Shown piece by piece: positions 8,753 to 18,662 of a stretch of 64,000 nucleotides of DNA. How positions within the stretch are numbered: the stretch's first letter is position 1; the number at the start of each line of letters is the position of its first letter. Origin of the DNA: Comamonadaceae bacterium 2PF (GTDB taxonomy: Bacteria; Pseudomonadota; Gammaproteobacteria; Burkholderiales; Burkholderiaceae_C); NCBI GenBank assembly GCA_005502875.1, contig SCMV01000001.1, positions 124,001 to 188,000 of the forward strand, written 5' to 3'. The position numbers and the translations under genes are program-made. The notes beneath the pieces were generated by a model that worked only from the letters and a program-made list of their open reading frames with translations, did no database searches and was not told the DNA's origin.

Positions 8753-9331
8753 TCACTGCTGCGGTTCTTCCTTGAGCTTGCCCACGTCGTAGCCTTGCTC
8801 GACCAGCCGCGCCTCGATGGCTGCTCGGTCTGATGCAGCCAGCGTTGGCGTGCGCGACAAGATCCAGAGGAACTCGCGGGAAGGCTCGCCCACCACGGCG
8901 TAGCGGTAGTCTTCGGGCAGCTGGATGACCCAGTACGGCGCCCACACCGCGTTGAGCCAGGCCAGGAAGCTCGGCGCAAAGCGCACCTCGAGTTTGGCCG
9001 AGTCGGTGCCCTTGGCCACGGGCACGCCAAAGAACTTGGGTGGCTTCAGGCGCGCTGCCCCGATCACCTGGCTGACGCCGCCGTCGGCCGTGCTGCAGCG
9101 GTTCGTGACCTCCACTTGCCCGGTCATCAGCAAGCGGTAGTCTGCTGTGGTGTTGCCCACGCATTGCCGCTGGAACACATTGGGGTAGTAAGCGATCTGG
9201 TACCAGCGGCCCTGGTATCGCTTGAGGTCGACCGCGGGCACCGTGGTCAGTGCTTCGGTGGCCTGGGCGCTGCCCAGGGCCGTCACGGCCAGCAAAGAGG
9301 CTGTGACCAAGATGTGACGCATTTTGTGCAT
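8753..9331 (-). CDS. Lipocalin family protein (Blc-like)
   Basis: This 192-residue exported protein starts with a signal peptide (about residues 1-25, ending AQA). The first lipocalin signature is YQGRWYQIAYYPN, containing the invariant G-x-W. The C-terminal region SREFLWILSRTP is the second structurally conserved region of bacterial lipocalins. The fold is an eight-stranded barrel that binds lipids or other hydrophobic ligands, acting in the periplasm or at the outer membrane in envelope stress. No lipobox cysteine is present, so unlike E. coli Blc it is probably soluble. AGGAG lies nine bases before the ATG. It converges with the hydroxylase gene. Confidence 0.9.
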   Translation of the reverse strand: MHKMRHILVTASLLAVTALGSAQATEALTTVPAVDLKRYQGRWYQIAYYPNVFQRQCVGNTTADYRLLMTGQVEVTNRCSTADGGVSQVIGAARLKPPKFFGVPVAKGTDSAKLEVRFAPSFLAWLNAVWAPYWVIQLPEDYRYAVVGEPSREFLWILSRTPTLAASDRAAIEARLVEQGYDVGKLKEEPQQ

Positions 9332-9535
9332 GCCGGAGCTCCTGTTTGAACAGCGTTTGACGCTATCCGATCTGGTGCGGGTGCGTCACCGCAGGGCGCG
9401 CGTCAGATCGATTCAAAGCCGACTCAACGGTGCGTGACGGGGGGCATTTCATCCCGTTGGCTGTGGGGCTGCGCCATGCTGGCAGGAGCCAGGCGTGCGC
9501 CGCGTTTGCAAAGGGGGCGGCCTGCATCCTGTCGA

Positions 9536-10342
9536 TCAAGGACCAGAAAGCACCACGTGCAGCAAGGCCCGATGGCCCTGAACGCAGATGAAGGCCACCT
9601 TGTCTTGCCCCGACTGGCGTCCTCGCGCGGCGATGGGTTGGCAGTTGTCTGCGTGTTGGCTTGGCTGTTGCGCCTCAGCCGCCGCGAGTGCGCCGAGCAG
9701 GTCCTGATTCGTGGGCGTCAGCCAAGGGCGGGCGCTGTTGGGCGCCACCACCCACCGAATTGGCGCGTTCGCTGAGGGCGAGCGTGAGGTCGTGCTCAGT
9801 CTCGCGGCATCCTGCGGCGATAAGGTCAACTCGGCCACCAGGGACTCCATGTCGGTCGGGGCGGGCAGCCGCGCATCGACCTCTGGTGTGGCAAAGGCCT
9901 CCCACCTGGCCGATTGGGGGCGCAGGTCAATGGCCAGCCCTTGTTCGACCACCGACCAGTCGCTTGACGGGCCAGGGGCAGGGCTCTGGGTGGGGGCCAG
10001 GATGCAGGCCAGCGCGCCATAGCCCAGCAGCAAGCCGCCGCCACAGGTCAGCAGGCCGGCTCGCCAGAAGCGCCCCTTGATGAGGCCCCAGGCGATCATC
10101 GCCAGCAGGACCACATGCAAGCCCAAGAACAATAGCCCTGCCAGCCAGAACAAGAGCTTGCCGATGAAGACGATGGCGAGCATCTCCAACAACCACGCAC
10201 CCCAGTCCATGGCCTGGGTGGCCGAGCCAGGCAGGACGATGGCACCGGCGTGCGCTGAAATCGGTGCGCCGAGCAGCGCGGTCATGAGTCGGTGGCAAGA
10301 AATGGTCGCCCCCATCGTTGCTTTCGGATTCACTTCGCTCAT
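9536..10342 (-). CDS. Uncharacterised membrane protein
   Basis: A 268-residue protein of no recognised family. A block of about 80 residues (46-125) contains two or three transmembrane helices (around WLLEMLAIVFIGKLLFWLAG and LLAMIAWGLI). A long polar C-terminal region of ~140 residues follows. The start is uncertain: ATG 10342, 10315 and 10285 are all in frame and none has a strong ribosome-binding site. The opposite strand also has open frames here, but they lack membrane or domain patterns. The minus-strand reading is preferred because of its coherent hydrophobic segments and third-position GC. Confidence 0.55.
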   Translation of the reverse strand: MSEVNPKATMGATISCHRLMTALLGAPISAHAGAIVLPGSATQAMDWGAWLLEMLAIVFIGKLLFWLAGLLFLGLHVVLLAMIAWGLIKGRFWRAGLLTCGGGLLLGYGALACILAPTQSPAPGPSSDWSVVEQGLAIDLRPQSARWEAFATPEVDARLPAPTDMESLVAELTLSPQDAARLSTTSRSPSANAPIRWVVAPNSARPWLTPTNQDLLGALAAAEAQQPSQHADNCQPIAARGRQSGQDKVAFICVQGHRALLHVVLSGP

Positions 10343-10459
10343 CCTGTTTGATCAAATCAGCGCACCTCGACGCGATGATGCGCCCATGACTCGACAAGAC
10401 CCAGCTTTGTCGCGTCCAGCTTTGAACTTCGTTGCATCAATGCCATGAAGGAGCCCACC

Positions 10460-11068
10460 ATGATGAATCCTCGTCACGATGAATGCCTGCTTGCGGCAGA
10501 GCAGCGCCTGTTGCCGCTGTATGCCGAGCCGCATCGGGCGTATCACAACGTCACCCATGTCCGGGCGCTGCTGAAGCTGACAGACATGCATGCCGACCTG
10601 ATCCGAGATCCTCTGGCCGTCAAGTTGGCCATTTGGTTCCACGACGCGGTCTACGACACGGCGTTGCCGGACAACGAGCAACGCAGCGCGAGCATGGCGC
10701 AGCAGGCATTGTCTCAATGGGGTTGTGGACCCGACTTGATTTCATCGGTCGTGAGCAAGGTGCAAGCAACGGCAGGGCACCGGTGGGAAGACGGAGACAC
10801 CGACACGGCGTTGTTCCTGGATTTCGATCTGTCCGTGCTGGCTGCACCGCAGGCCGTGTACGACCTGTACGCGACTCAAATCGCCCAGGAGTACGCCTGG
10901 GTCCCGCCGCCGGCCTACCGCGCGGGGCGAATCGACGTGTTGCAGGGGTTCTTGCGGCGCCCGCACCTGTACTTCACCGAACGATTTCGCGCACAGTGGG
11001 AGGACGGGGCGCGCGTCAACCTGCAGCGTGAACTCAAGGTGCTCACCGATGGGCCATGCACCTCGTGA
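10460..11068 (+). CDS. HD-domain predicted metal-dependent phosphohydrolase
   Basis: About 202 residues from ATG 10460, selected because AAGGAG lies six bases upstream; an in-frame ATG at 10445 has no such site. The sequence carries the marks of the bacterial HD family of small predicted hydrolases: YHNVTHVRALL early in the protein and AIWFHDAVYD (the HD pair) about 35 residues later. A second acidic motif, LFLDFDLSVL, probably completes the metal site. The substrate is unknown; relatives include nucleotide phosphohydrolases. It is cytosolic. It converges with the chemotaxis operon, whose cheB ends 19 bases away. Confidence 0.85.
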   Translation: MMNPRHDECLLAAEQRLLPLYAEPHRAYHNVTHVRALLKLTDMHADLIRDPLAVKLAIWFHDAVYDTALPDNEQRSASMAQQALSQWGCGPDLISSVVSKVQATAGHRWEDGDTDTALFLDFDLSVLAAPQAVYDLYATQIAQEYAWVPPPAYRAGRIDVLQGFLRRPHLYFTERFRAQWEDGARVNLQRELKVLTDGPCTS

Positions 11069-11087
11069 CGGCGGCAGCAACGGGCGC

Positions 11088-12236
11088 TCACCCTTCAGAA
11101 AACTTCGTCATCCAGCCCGCCATGTTCGACAGGGCTACCACGTGTTGAGCCGCGCCAAGCTTGATGGCTTCGGCCGGCATGCCCCACACGACGCTGCTGG
11201 CCTCGTCCTGGGCGATGGTGGGTGCGCCGGCTTGCCGCATCTCCAGCAGGCCCAAGGCCCCGTCGTCGCCCATGCCGGTCAGCAGCATGCCCAGGGCGTT
11301 TCGGCCAGCCGATTGCGCCACCGATTTCAGCATCACGTCCACCGAGGGGCGGTGCCGCTTGACCAGCGGGCCGTCGGTGACACGCACGCGGTACTGCGCC
11401 CCGTGGCGCTCGACGCGCATGTGTTTGCCGCCGGGGGCGATCAGCACGCGGCCGTTGAGGACTCGGTCGCCGTCGCGGGCTTCGAGCACCTCCATCTCGC
11501 ACATGCTGTTGAGGCGTTGAGCCAATGAGGCCGTGAAGGCTTCGGGCATGTGTTGCACGATGACGATGCCCACCGTGGTGCGCGGCAGGGCCGTGAGGAT
11601 GGCTTCCATGGTTTGCACGCCACCGGTTGACAGCCCCATCGCGATGAGGCGGTCGGTGGTGGTGGCCATGGCGCCCGGCGAGCCGGGCACGGGGGGCAGG
11701 CCCTTGCCCAACATGGGGTTGGGCCTCGGGACACCAGGCATGGCGGCAGACGTGGCGGCGCCGGCTGCGAAGCCGATGGGTGGCTTGTTCACAGGCTGCG
11801 GGGGCGCACCGCTGCGCAAGGGCAGCGCTCGCAGGTTGGCCTTTGCTGCGGCCTTGACGGCATCGATCAGGCCGTTGGCGCCGTCTTCCAGGAAGTCTTT
11901 CAGGCCAGCCTTGGGTTTGGTCACGAACCCCACTGCGCCGGCCTCCAGGGCCTGCAGGGTGGTTTCGCACCCGACCTCGGTCAGCGTCGAGCACATGACC
12001 ACGGGCGTCATGCGGTGCGCCATGATCTGCTTGAGGAAAGAGATGCCGTCCATGCGCGGCATCTCGACGTCCAGCACGACGACATCGGGCCACTGGGCCA
12101 GCATCTTCGGCCAGGCGAACAGGGGGTCCTGGGCGGTGAAAAGCACCTCCACGCCGGCCTTGGTGAGCAGCTCGGACAGGTGCTTGCGCACCACAGCCGA
12201 GTCGTCGATCAGCGCGACCTTGATCCCGGTGGGCAT
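11088..12236 (-). CDS. cheB: Chemotaxis protein-glutamate methylesterase/deamidase CheB
   Basis: The 382-residue CheB has an N-terminal receiver domain with phospho-acceptor Asp56 (VVVLDVEMP). A ~70-residue linker follows, then the methylesterase domain with the Ser-His-Asp set: LSTGG, VQHMPE and LTGMGDDGA. It removes methyl groups from receptor glutamates and deamidates glutamines, giving adaptation together with CheR and CheD. ATG 12236 was chosen over the longer open frame because AGGAGA lies eight bases upstream. The start overlaps the cheD end by 28 bases. It is the last gene of the chemotaxis operon, and the next gene is convergent. Confidence 0.97.
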   Translation of the reverse strand: MPTGIKVALIDDSAVVRKHLSELLTKAGVEVLFTAQDPLFAWPKMLAQWPDVVVLDVEMPRMDGISFLKQIMAHRMTPVVMCSTLTEVGCETTLQALEAGAVGFVTKPKAGLKDFLEDGANGLIDAVKAAAKANLRALPLRSGAPPQPVNKPPIGFAAGAATSAAMPGVPRPNPMLGKGLPPVPGSPGAMATTTDRLIAMGLSTGGVQTMEAILTALPRTTVGIVIVQHMPEAFTASLAQRLNSMCEMEVLEARDGDRVLNGRVLIAPGGKHMRVERHGAQYRVRVTDGPLVKRHRPSVDVMLKSVAQSAGRNALGMLLTGMGDDGALGLLEMRQAGAPTIAQDEASSVVWGMPAEAIKLGAAQHVVALSNMAGWMTKFSEG

Positions 12237-12754
12237 GGCTGTCTCCTGGCTTCGCTGCGGGCGGGTTGTCCGCGCCTCATGTTCACCTCGCCCGTCAGCA
12301 GGTTGATGCGGACGGTGCGTGGCACCGATTCGCCGACGTCGACGCCGGTCAGGCAAAAGCCCATCTCGTCCAGCAAGTTGAAGCCCACCTCGATGTTGCG
12401 CTCGCCCACGTAGCGCATGGAGCGTTCGAGGTCGGGCATGGTGTCGGCGCCACCGTAGAGGTGCACTTCGTAATCTTGTGGGCGTGTGCCTGCGCGCTTG
12501 GTGGCGTCGAACATCATGCCGATGGCCTCTTCGCCGTACTTGCCGTCGCGAGGCTGGCCTGGTTGGCGAGTTCGGCTGGGCAGCAGGTAGTGGCACATGC
12601 CGCCGATGCGCCGCTTCGGGTGCCACCAGGTCACGGCCACGCAGGAGCCCAGCAGGGTGTGCAGGTTGGCCACGCCCTCGCCAAAGAACAGCTCACCTGG
12701 CATGAGCATGACCTCCTGCGGTGCGGCGGCTGGGCGTGCGCGGGGGTCAGGCAT
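12209..12754 (-). CDS. cheD: Chemoreceptor glutamine deamidase CheD
   Basis: This 181-residue cytosolic protein carries the CheD signature TLLGSCVAV, with catalytic Cys38, and the second conserved His at 55 (GGMCHYLLP). CheD deamidates receptor glutamines and in some species stimulates CheC phosphatase; no CheC is seen here. ATG 12754 overlaps the cheR stop by eight bases (ATGCCTGA), which indicates translational coupling. The longer upstream frame is simply cheR read in another frame. Confidence 0.95.
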   Translation of the reverse strand: MPDPRARPAAAPQEVMLMPGELFFGEGVANLHTLLGSCVAVTWWHPKRRIGGMCHYLLPSRTRQPGQPRDGKYGEEAIGMMFDATKRAGTRPQDYEVHLYGGADTMPDLERSMRYVGERNIEVGFNLLDEMGFCLTGVDVGESVPRTVRINLLTGEVNMRRGQPARSEARRQPCPPGSRSR

Positions 12755-13562
12755 GCTGGTACACCGCCGTGCGAACCGGTTTGATCGGCAACTCGAGGTT
12801 GGCCAGCGACTCGGAGTGCCCGGGCAACAGGTGGCCATGGGGCTTCAGGCGTGTGAGCACCCGGCGCACGATGTCGGCCTTGGTCGCCATGTCGAAGTAG
12901 ATCAGCATGTTGCGCAGGAAGATCACGTCGAACGAGCCGATGTCCGGCAGGGGCTCGAGCAGGTTGGCCGTGATGAACCGCGTGCGCTCACGCAGGGGCT
13001 TGGCCATCATCATGTGGGCCGATTGGGCGCCATGACCTTTGAGGCAGTAGCGCTGCTTGTAGTAGTCGGGGATGTCGTCGGCGTGGGTGATGGGGTAGCG
13101 CGCCTGGTTGGCCTTGCGCACCACCTCGGTGGACAGGTCGGTGCCGATGACCTCCCAGGGGCGCGTCAGGCCGAGTCGGTCGGCCAACACCATGGCGATG
13201 CTGTAGGCCTCTTCGCCCGATGAGCTCGCCGCGCTCCAGACGCGGAACATGCCCGCCGGCTTTTGCTGTGCCAGCAACTGACCGAGGAACTGGAAGTGTT
13301 CAGGTTCCCGAAAGAAGTAGGTTTCGTTGGTGGTCAGGCGATCCACCAGCTGCGTCAGGGCAGACTCGTCGTCGCCACCAAGCACCTGGTTGATGAACCG
13401 GTCGAGGTCGCGTTCGCCGCGCTCGTGCGCCATCTTCTGCACGCGACCTTGAACCAGTGCCTGTTTGTCGGGGCCCAGCCGGATGCCGGATTGGGCTTCG
13501 AAGTAGCTCACCACAGCCTCGAAGCTGCGCTGTGAGATGGCTTGTTCGGTCAGTGCAGCCAC
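12747..13562 (-). CDS. cheR: Chemotaxis protein methyltransferase CheR
   Basis: The 271-residue enzyme transfers methyl groups from S-adenosylmethionine to receptor glutamates. The N-terminal helical domain runs to about residue 80. The hallmark TTNETYFFREPEHF is followed by the SAM-binding WSAASSSGEEAYS and the later FDVIFLRNMLIYF. No C-terminal TPR extension or pentapeptide-tethering loop is obvious. The start is GTG 13562, 13 bases inside cheW; no in-frame ATG occurs before conserved sequence. Order cheW-cheR-cheD-cheB is typical. Confidence 0.96.
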   Translation of the reverse strand: MAALTEQAISQRSFEAVVSYFEAQSGIRLGPDKQALVQGRVQKMAHERGERDLDRFINQVLGGDDESALTQLVDRLTTNETYFFREPEHFQFLGQLLAQQKPAGMFRVWSAASSSGEEAYSIAMVLADRLGLTRPWEVIGTDLSTEVVRKANQARYPITHADDIPDYYKQRYCLKGHGAQSAHMMMAKPLRERTRFITANLLEPLPDIGSFDVIFLRNMLIYFDMATKADIVRRVLTRLKPHGHLLPGHSESLANLELPIKPVRTAVYQHA

Positions 13563-14092
13563 AGCGTGTGCTCGTCGGTTGAGGTGATCAGGCGGCTGAG
13601 TTCCTGGTCGTCGAAGACCCTGCTGACGTCCAGCAGCTCGACGCTGTGATCCTGGACCCGCACCACGCCGGAGATGAAGTGAGGCGCCACGCGCGTGCCC
13701 AGTGCCGGCACCGTGTTGACCTGAGAAGGCTCGACCTCCAGCACCTCGTGGACGGCGTCGACCAGCACGCCGTGGCGCTGGGTGCCGCCGTCGGCAAGGG
13801 GGGACTCGACGATGACGATGCAGGTCCGGCGACCGATGGCGGTGCTGTGCAGGCCCAGCCTGGCGCCGAGGTCGAGCACGGGCACGACCGCCCCGCGCAG
13901 GTTCATCACGCCTCGCACGAAGGTCGGCATCATCGGCACCTTGGTCATGCGGCCGACTTGCAGGATCTCTCGGATGGGCTCGATGGGCAGGGCATAGAGT
14001 GCTTCACAGAGGGTGAAGCGCAGCATCTGCCTTCGCTCCTCGGCCCGCATCGGCTCGAGAGAGCCGAGGGCATGGGGGTCTGCGGTGCTCAT
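13550..14092 (-). CDS. cheW: Chemotaxis coupling protein CheW
   Basis: The 180-residue adaptor has a CheW fold: LRFTLCEALYALPIEPIREIL, then VPMMPTFVRGVMNLRGAVVPVLDLGARLG, seen in two parts, the most conserved region of CheW. It links CheA to receptors in the signalling array. GGGAG precedes the ATG by six bases. It lies 29 bases after the soluble MCP, which is its likely partner together with the CheA of the same operon. A short N-terminal extension of ~20 residues precedes the domain. Confidence 0.95.
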   Translation of the reverse strand: MSTADPHALGSLEPMRAEERRQMLRFTLCEALYALPIEPIREILQVGRMTKVPMMPTFVRGVMNLRGAVVPVLDLGARLGLHSTAIGRRTCIVIVESPLADGGTQRHGVLVDAVHEVLEVEPSQVNTVPALGTRVAPHFISGVVRVQDHSVELLDVSRVFDDQELSRLITSTDEHTLWLH

Positions 14093-14121
14093 GTGGGCTC
14101 CCGTTGCTGCAGGCTGGCGGA

Positions 14122-16392
14122 TCAGAAGCGGCCGAAGCTGCCTTCATCGGCGTCAGCGCCGTGGCCGGGCTCGGGGTCCAGCGAGCGGGCGGGGGCGCGC
14201 ATCATGGGCGATGGCGCCCTGCTGCTGCCGCCGCGAGGGGCCTTGCCTCGACCGCGAGACGGCGCGCCATCAAACGACTCGGCGCCACTGACTCGGAAGA
14301 ATCGCATCATCTCCTGCAGCTGGCCTGCCTGCGCCGACATCTCTTCTGCGGTGGCAGACAGCTCTTCCGACGCCGATGCGTTTTGCTGCGTGTTGCTGTT
14401 GAGGTGGCCCATGGCGTTGGTGATCTGGTTGACGCTACCGGCTTGCTCGCCAGACGCGGCGGAGATTTCCTGCACCAGCTCGCTCGTCTTGTTGATCGAC
14501 GGCACCATCTGCGTGAGCAGCTGACCGGCGTGTTCGGCCATCTTCACGCTGGAGCCGGCGAGCTCGCCGATCTCCTGGGCGGCCACCTGGCTGCGCTCGG
14601 CCAGCTTGCGCACTTCTGCGGCCACCACCGCGAAGCCCTTGCCGTGTTCGCCTGCGCGTGCGGCCTCGATGGCCGCGTTGAGCGCCAGCAGGTTGGTCTG
14701 GTAGGCGATGTCGTCGATGATGGAGATCTTGGTGGCGATCTGCTTCATGGCCTCGACGGTGTTGGAGACGGCCGTGCCGCCGTCCACGGCCTCCTTGGCG
14801 GCCTTGGTGGCCATGCCGTCGGTGACGCTGGCGGAATCGGAGTTCTGGCGGATGGACGCGGCCATCTCTTGCAGCGAAGCGGTCGTTTCTTCGACGGCTG
14901 CGGCCTGCGCCGACGCGGCTTGCGAGAGCGATTGCGAGGTCATCGAGACCTGGCCTGCCGCCGAGTTCAGCTGCTGCGCGGCCGAGCTGACATCGCTGAT
15001 GGTCATCACCAGCTGGTCGATCATCTTGTTCACGTCGCCCTTGAGCTGTCCGAAGATGCCGCCGTACTCGCCTTCGATCTGGCGAGTGAGGTTGCCCTGA
15101 GCCACTTCGCTGAGCACCTGGCTGACCTGGGTCAGGTTGTCCTCGGTGACCGCCAGCAGCTTGTTGATGCCTTCGGCCAGCGTCATGAAGAAGCCGGTCT
15201 TGCCATCGAGGCTCACGCGGGCATCGAACTGGCCTTGCGCGGCGCCCAGCACGATGCCGGAGACCTCGTCGACCACGCTGACTTCGGCCGTGCGGTCCAG
15301 CCACTCGACCACGGTGCCAGTGCGCTGACCGTTCTCGTCGAGCACCGGTGCCGCCGTCAACGTGAAGGTGCGGCCACCGACCTTGATCTCGCTGCGGTGC
15401 GTGCCTTTGATCATGCCCAGCAGGTTGCGCTGGTGGGCGGGGTTGCGATGGAACTCGTCGAAGCTGTGGCCGATGACCTTGTCGGCTGCGAAGTTCGGCA
15501 GGGCCTTGCGCAGGTCCGACTCGGCGATGCGCAGCATGTTGTTCACGCTCTTGTTGCAGTAGCGGATGATGCCGTCTGCGTCGGCGATCATGACGCTGGC
15601 GCTGACCTCGTCGAGCGCCTGGCGCACGCGCATGGCCTCAAGGCGTTGTGCGTCGATCTGCTTGAACAGGGCGCGCACGCGCTCCACCGTTTCGTTGATG
15701 AAGGCCTTCTTGCCAGGCAGCTGCTCGATGTGGGCGTCGAAGTTGCCTCGGCCCATTTCGTCGATGACCGACATGGCCTTCTTCTTGACGTTGATGTGGG
15801 CCTCGACCATGTCGTTGACGCCCTGTGCCATGGTGGCGAAATCACCCTGGAAGCGCGAGCTCTGGATGCGCACGTCGATGTCGCCGGCTTCGTGTTCGCG
15901 CGCCATGTGGTTCATCTCGGCGATCAGGCCCGTCAGGTTGCCTCGCACGCTCTCGATGATCTGGTTGATGAAGGCCTTTTTGCCGGGCAACTGCTCGATG
16001 TTGGCCTGGAAGTTGCCGCGACCGAACTCGTCGAAGACCGCGAGGGCGCGCTTCTTGACGGTGATGTGCGCCCCCACCAGCTCATTGACCCGTTGCCCGA
16101 TGCGGCCGAGGTCGCCGTCCAGCTGGTCGGTGCGAATCACCTCGTCGATGTCCCCGATGGCGTGCTCGGTGCTCACGCGCTGCACCTCGCGGTCCAGGGT
16201 CGAGACCTGATCGAGCAAGCGGTTGAGGTGTTTGCCCAGGTCGGGGTTCAGGCCCGCTAGCCGGCTCATGGTCACGCGCTGGCTCAGGTCACCCCGGGCC
16301 GCAGCTTCCAGCACCCGAGCGAGTTCCTCGGCGGCGTGGCTCATCTCTTCACGAGCCTGGCGATCTTGTTGTCCGAACAGTTGTGCAAGCAT
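14122..16392 (-). CDS. Soluble methyl-accepting chemotaxis protein with duplicated HAMP-like units and PAS
   Basis: The 756-residue receptor has no transmembrane helix, so it should sit in cytoplasmic or membrane-peripheral arrays. The N-terminal half contains two copies of a ~72-residue unit (79-150 and 169-240, period 90). Each runs GDID...AHI(T/N)VKK...GRGNF...[12 protein letters not shown], a poly-HAMP type arrangement. A PAS domain follows at about 255-370 ([14 protein letters not shown]), then another HAMP-like segment and the MCP signalling domain with [23 protein letters not shown]. The C-terminal ~60 residues are disordered and no NWETF-type CheR tether is present. AGGAG precedes the ATG by seven bases. 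The ligand is unknown; PAS could sense redox, heme or a small molecule. Confidence 0.93.
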   Translation of the reverse strand: MLAQLFGQQDRQAREEMSHAAEELARVLEAAARGDLSQRVTMSRLAGLNPDLGKHLNRLLDQVSTLDREVQRVSTEHAIGDIDEVIRTDQLDGDLGRIGQRVNELVGAHITVKKRALAVFDEFGRGNFQANIEQLPGKKAFINQIIESVRGNLTGLIAEMNHMAREHEAGDIDVRIQSSRFQGDFATMAQGVNDMVEAHINVKKKAMSVIDEMGRGNFDAHIEQLPGKKAFINETVERVRALFKQIDAQRLEAMRVRQALDEVSASVMIADADGIIRYCNKSVNNMLRIAESDLRKALPNFAADKVIGHSFDEFHRNPAHQRNLLGMIKGTHRSEIKVGGRTFTLTAAPVLDENGQRTGTVVEWLDRTAEVSVVDEVSGIVLGAAQGQFDARVSLDGKTGFFMTLAEGINKLLAVTEDNLTQVSQVLSEVAQGNLTRQIEGEYGGIFGQLKGDVNKMIDQLVMTISDVSSAAQQLNSAAGQVSMTSQSLSQAASAQAAAVEETTASLQEMAASIRQNSDSASVTDGMATKAAKEAVDGGTAVSNTVEAMKQIATKISIIDDIAYQTNLLALNAAIEAARAGEHGKGFAVVAAEVRKLAERSQVAAQEIGELAGSSVKMAEHAGQLLTQMVPSINKTSELVQEISAASGEQAGSVNQITNAMGHLNSNTQQNASASEELSATAEEMSAQAGQLQEMMRFFRVSGAESFDGAPSRGRGKAPRGGSSRAPSPMMRAPARSLDPEPGHGADADEGSFGRF

Positions 16393-16407
16393 GGATTGCT
16401 CCTGAGG

Positions 16408-18642
16408 TCATTCGCGATGGAGGGGGCCATCGGCGTGCGAACGCAGCTGGTGGCTGTTTTGAATGCACTGGCTGACCAGCGCGGGTACGTCGAGGATGAG
16501 GGCCACGTCACCGCTGCCCAGGATGGTGGACCCGGCCAGGCCACGGACCTGGGCGAACATCGAGCCAAGCGGTTTGATGACGGTTTGGTGTTCGCCTGCG
16601 AGCTTGTCGACGATCAGGCCGATGGTGCCGATGCCAGCGCGCACCAGCAGCAAGCTGCGCCGGCTGTTGACCTGTGGTTTGACGCCGAAGTGGCGGGCGA
16701 GATCGAGGTAGGGCAGGGTCTCGCCCCGCAGGTCGAAGTAGCCGGTGACCTGGTCCATGGCTTGTCGGTGCTCGCGCGGGGTCTCGATGCACTCGACCAC
16801 CATCTCCAGGGGCACGACGTAGTGCACATCGCCCACTTCGCACAGGAAGCCGTCGATGATGGCCAGCGTCAGGGGCAGTCGGATTTGGGTGGTGGTGCCG
16901 CGACCGGCTTCGCTGGCCAGCATCATCTGGCCGCGCAGCGCTTCGATGTTGCGCTTGACCACGTCCATGCCCACGCCACGGCCGGAGATGTCGGTGACCT
17001 GCTCGGCGGTCGAAAAGCCCGGGTGGCAGATGAGCTGGTGCACTTCTGCGTCGCTCAGCGTCTGCTCGGGCCCGACCAGGCCGCGTTCGATGGCCTTGCT
17101 CAGGATGCGCTCGCGGTTGAGGCCTCGGCCGTCGTCGCTGACTTCGATGACGATGGTGCCCGACTCGTGGTACGCATGCAGCGCCAGTTGGCCGCGTGGG
17201 TTCTTGCCGGAGGCGGCGCGTTCTTCGGAGGGCTCGATGCCGTGATCCAGGCTGTTGCGCACCAGGTGCATCAGCGGGTCGGCGATGGTCTCGACCATGC
17301 TCTTGTCGAGCTCGGTGTCGGCGCCGGTGATTTGCAGGTCCACGTCCTTGCCGAGGTTCTTGCACACGTCGCGAACCACCCGCTGAAAGCGAGAGAAGGT
17401 CTCGCCGATGGGCACCATGCGCAGCCCCAGCGCGCCGTCGCGGGCCTCTTGAACCAGATCGTGGATGCGTTGGGTGGCTTCCGTGACCAGGGGGGCGCCT
17501 TCCTGGTGGGCGGCGAGTTGCGCGCCTGAGCTGGCGATCACCAGCTCGCCAATCAGGTCGATCAGCTTGTCGAGCTTGTCGGCTCGCACGCGGATGAACT
17601 TGGCGTCGCCTGCGCGCCGGCCCTGGTCGTTGACCCGGCGATCGGGTTGGGGTGCGCTGCGTCGTTCTGCGGGGTGGGCGTCGATGACGTCGGCGGTCGC
17701 TGCGGGCTCGATCGGCGCCGTCGCCTGGTGGTCGCTGCTCTCTTCGCCGACGGGTTGGCCGAGCGACGGGGCGGTTGATTCAATCTGGCAGCCCTGCAGT
17801 CGCAGCACGTCCAGCCAGGCTGCCAGCGCCTGGCCATCGAGGCCGAGCTCCGCACCCAGCGACAGGTAGGTTTCGGCGTTGGTGTCGGGGCTCAGGATGT
17901 GGATGCCGCAATCGTCCTCCGCGAACTCGAACACCGCAGCGATGTCATCGTGGCCGCGCTCGGTCCGCAGCGCGATGTCGAAGCCCAGGTGGCAGGATTC
18001 GGCGTCGAGCTGCTGGAGATCGGGGATGGGGTCGCGCCAGGTGTGAACCGCCACCAACTCGCCCAGGTTGCGCAGGTAGCGGATGAAAGCGAGCGGGTCC
18101 AGGCCGTTGCGCAGCGCGTCGTTGCCAAAGCGCAGGGTCAGGTGCCACAGGCCACCGCTCGGGGTGATGGCGGACGCTGCTGTGGCGGTGGCTGCACTCG
18201 GCGATGTCCGGGGTGCAGGCGCCGACGGTGCTGCGCCGCGCAACTTCAGCAGGTCATCGGTCAGCTCGCGGCTGCGCTGGGCCACCGCGTCACTGGCCTG
18301 GCCACTGACGACCTCGTCCATCAGTTTTTCCATCTGGTCCCGACAGGCCAGCAGCACGGCGAACAGCTCGGCGCTCAGGGGCAAGGTGCCGCTGCGCAGG
18401 TCCTCCATGACGCTCTCGACCCCGTGCGTGAAGCTGACCACGTGGGTGAAGCCAAACAAGCCTGCCGTGCCCTTGATGGTGTGCGCCGCGCGAAAGGCGG
18501 CGTTGAGCATCTCGGTGTCGTCGGGCGTGCTCTCCAGCGTCAGCAGGGCCTGCTCGAACTGGCGCAGCATGTCGCCGGCTTCTTCCATGAACCCTTCTCT
18601 TGCCGCGGCGATGATCTCTGCGTCTTCGTCGTTGAGTTGCAT
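16408..18642 (-). CDS. cheA: Chemotaxis histidine kinase CheA
   Basis: The 744-residue kinase has the canonical layout. The HPt domain carries His54 (AAHTIKGTAG). A long P2-like middle region spans about 160-320. Dimerisation begins near 355 (FIRVRADKLDKLIDLIGELV). The ATPase has N-box HLVRNSLDHGIE, G1 DDGRGL and G2 GRGVGMDVV. The C-terminal CheW-like domain starts at about 560. It passes phosphate to the two CheY-type proteins and CheB encoded in the same operon. GGAG lies just before ATG 18642. The operon includes only one CheA, so every receptor here could feed into it, though other kinases may exist elsewhere. Confidence 0.97.
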   Translation of the reverse strand: MQLNDEDAEIIAAAREGFMEEAGDMLRQFEQALLTLESTPDDTEMLNAAFRAAHTIKGTAGLFGFTHVVSFTHGVESVMEDLRSGTLPLSAELFAVLLACRDQMEKLMDEVVSGQASDAVAQRSRELTDDLLKLRGAAPSAPAPRTSPSAATATAASAITPSGGLWHLTLRFGNDALRNGLDPLAFIRYLRNLGELVAVHTWRDPIPDLQQLDAESCHLGFDIALRTERGHDDIAAVFEFAEDDCGIHILSPDTNAETYLSLGAELGLDGQALAAWLDVLRLQGCQIESTAPSLGQPVGEESSDHQATAPIEPAATADVIDAHPAERRSAPQPDRRVNDQGRRAGDAKFIRVRADKLDKLIDLIGELVIASSGAQLAAHQEGAPLVTEATQRIHDLVQEARDGALGLRMVPIGETFSRFQRVVRDVCKNLGKDVDLQITGADTELDKSMVETIADPLMHLVRNSLDHGIEPSEERAASGKNPRGQLALHAYHESGTIVIEVSDDGRGLNRERILSKAIERGLVGPEQTLSDAEVHQLICHPGFSTAEQVTDISGRGVGMDVVKRNIEALRGQMMLASEAGRGTTTQIRLPLTLAIIDGFLCEVGDVHYVVPLEMVVECIETPREHRQAMDQVTGYFDLRGETLPYLDLARHFGVKPQVNSRRSLLLVRAGIGTIGLIVDKLAGEHQTVIKPLGSMFAQVRGLAGSTILGSGDVALILDVPALVSQCIQNSHQLRSHADGPLHRE

Positions 18643-18662
18643 GGTGGCTCCGTTTCAGGGCG

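Noticed and set aside
9661-10080. A 139-codon plus frame opposite the small membrane protein
   Set aside because: Arg/Pro/Ser-rich with no membrane pattern; the minus strand reads as helices and is preferred.
14104-16260. A 718-codon plus-strand frame under the soluble MCP
   Set aside because: The minus strand shows PAS and MCP signalling motifs; the plus reading is an antisense shadow.
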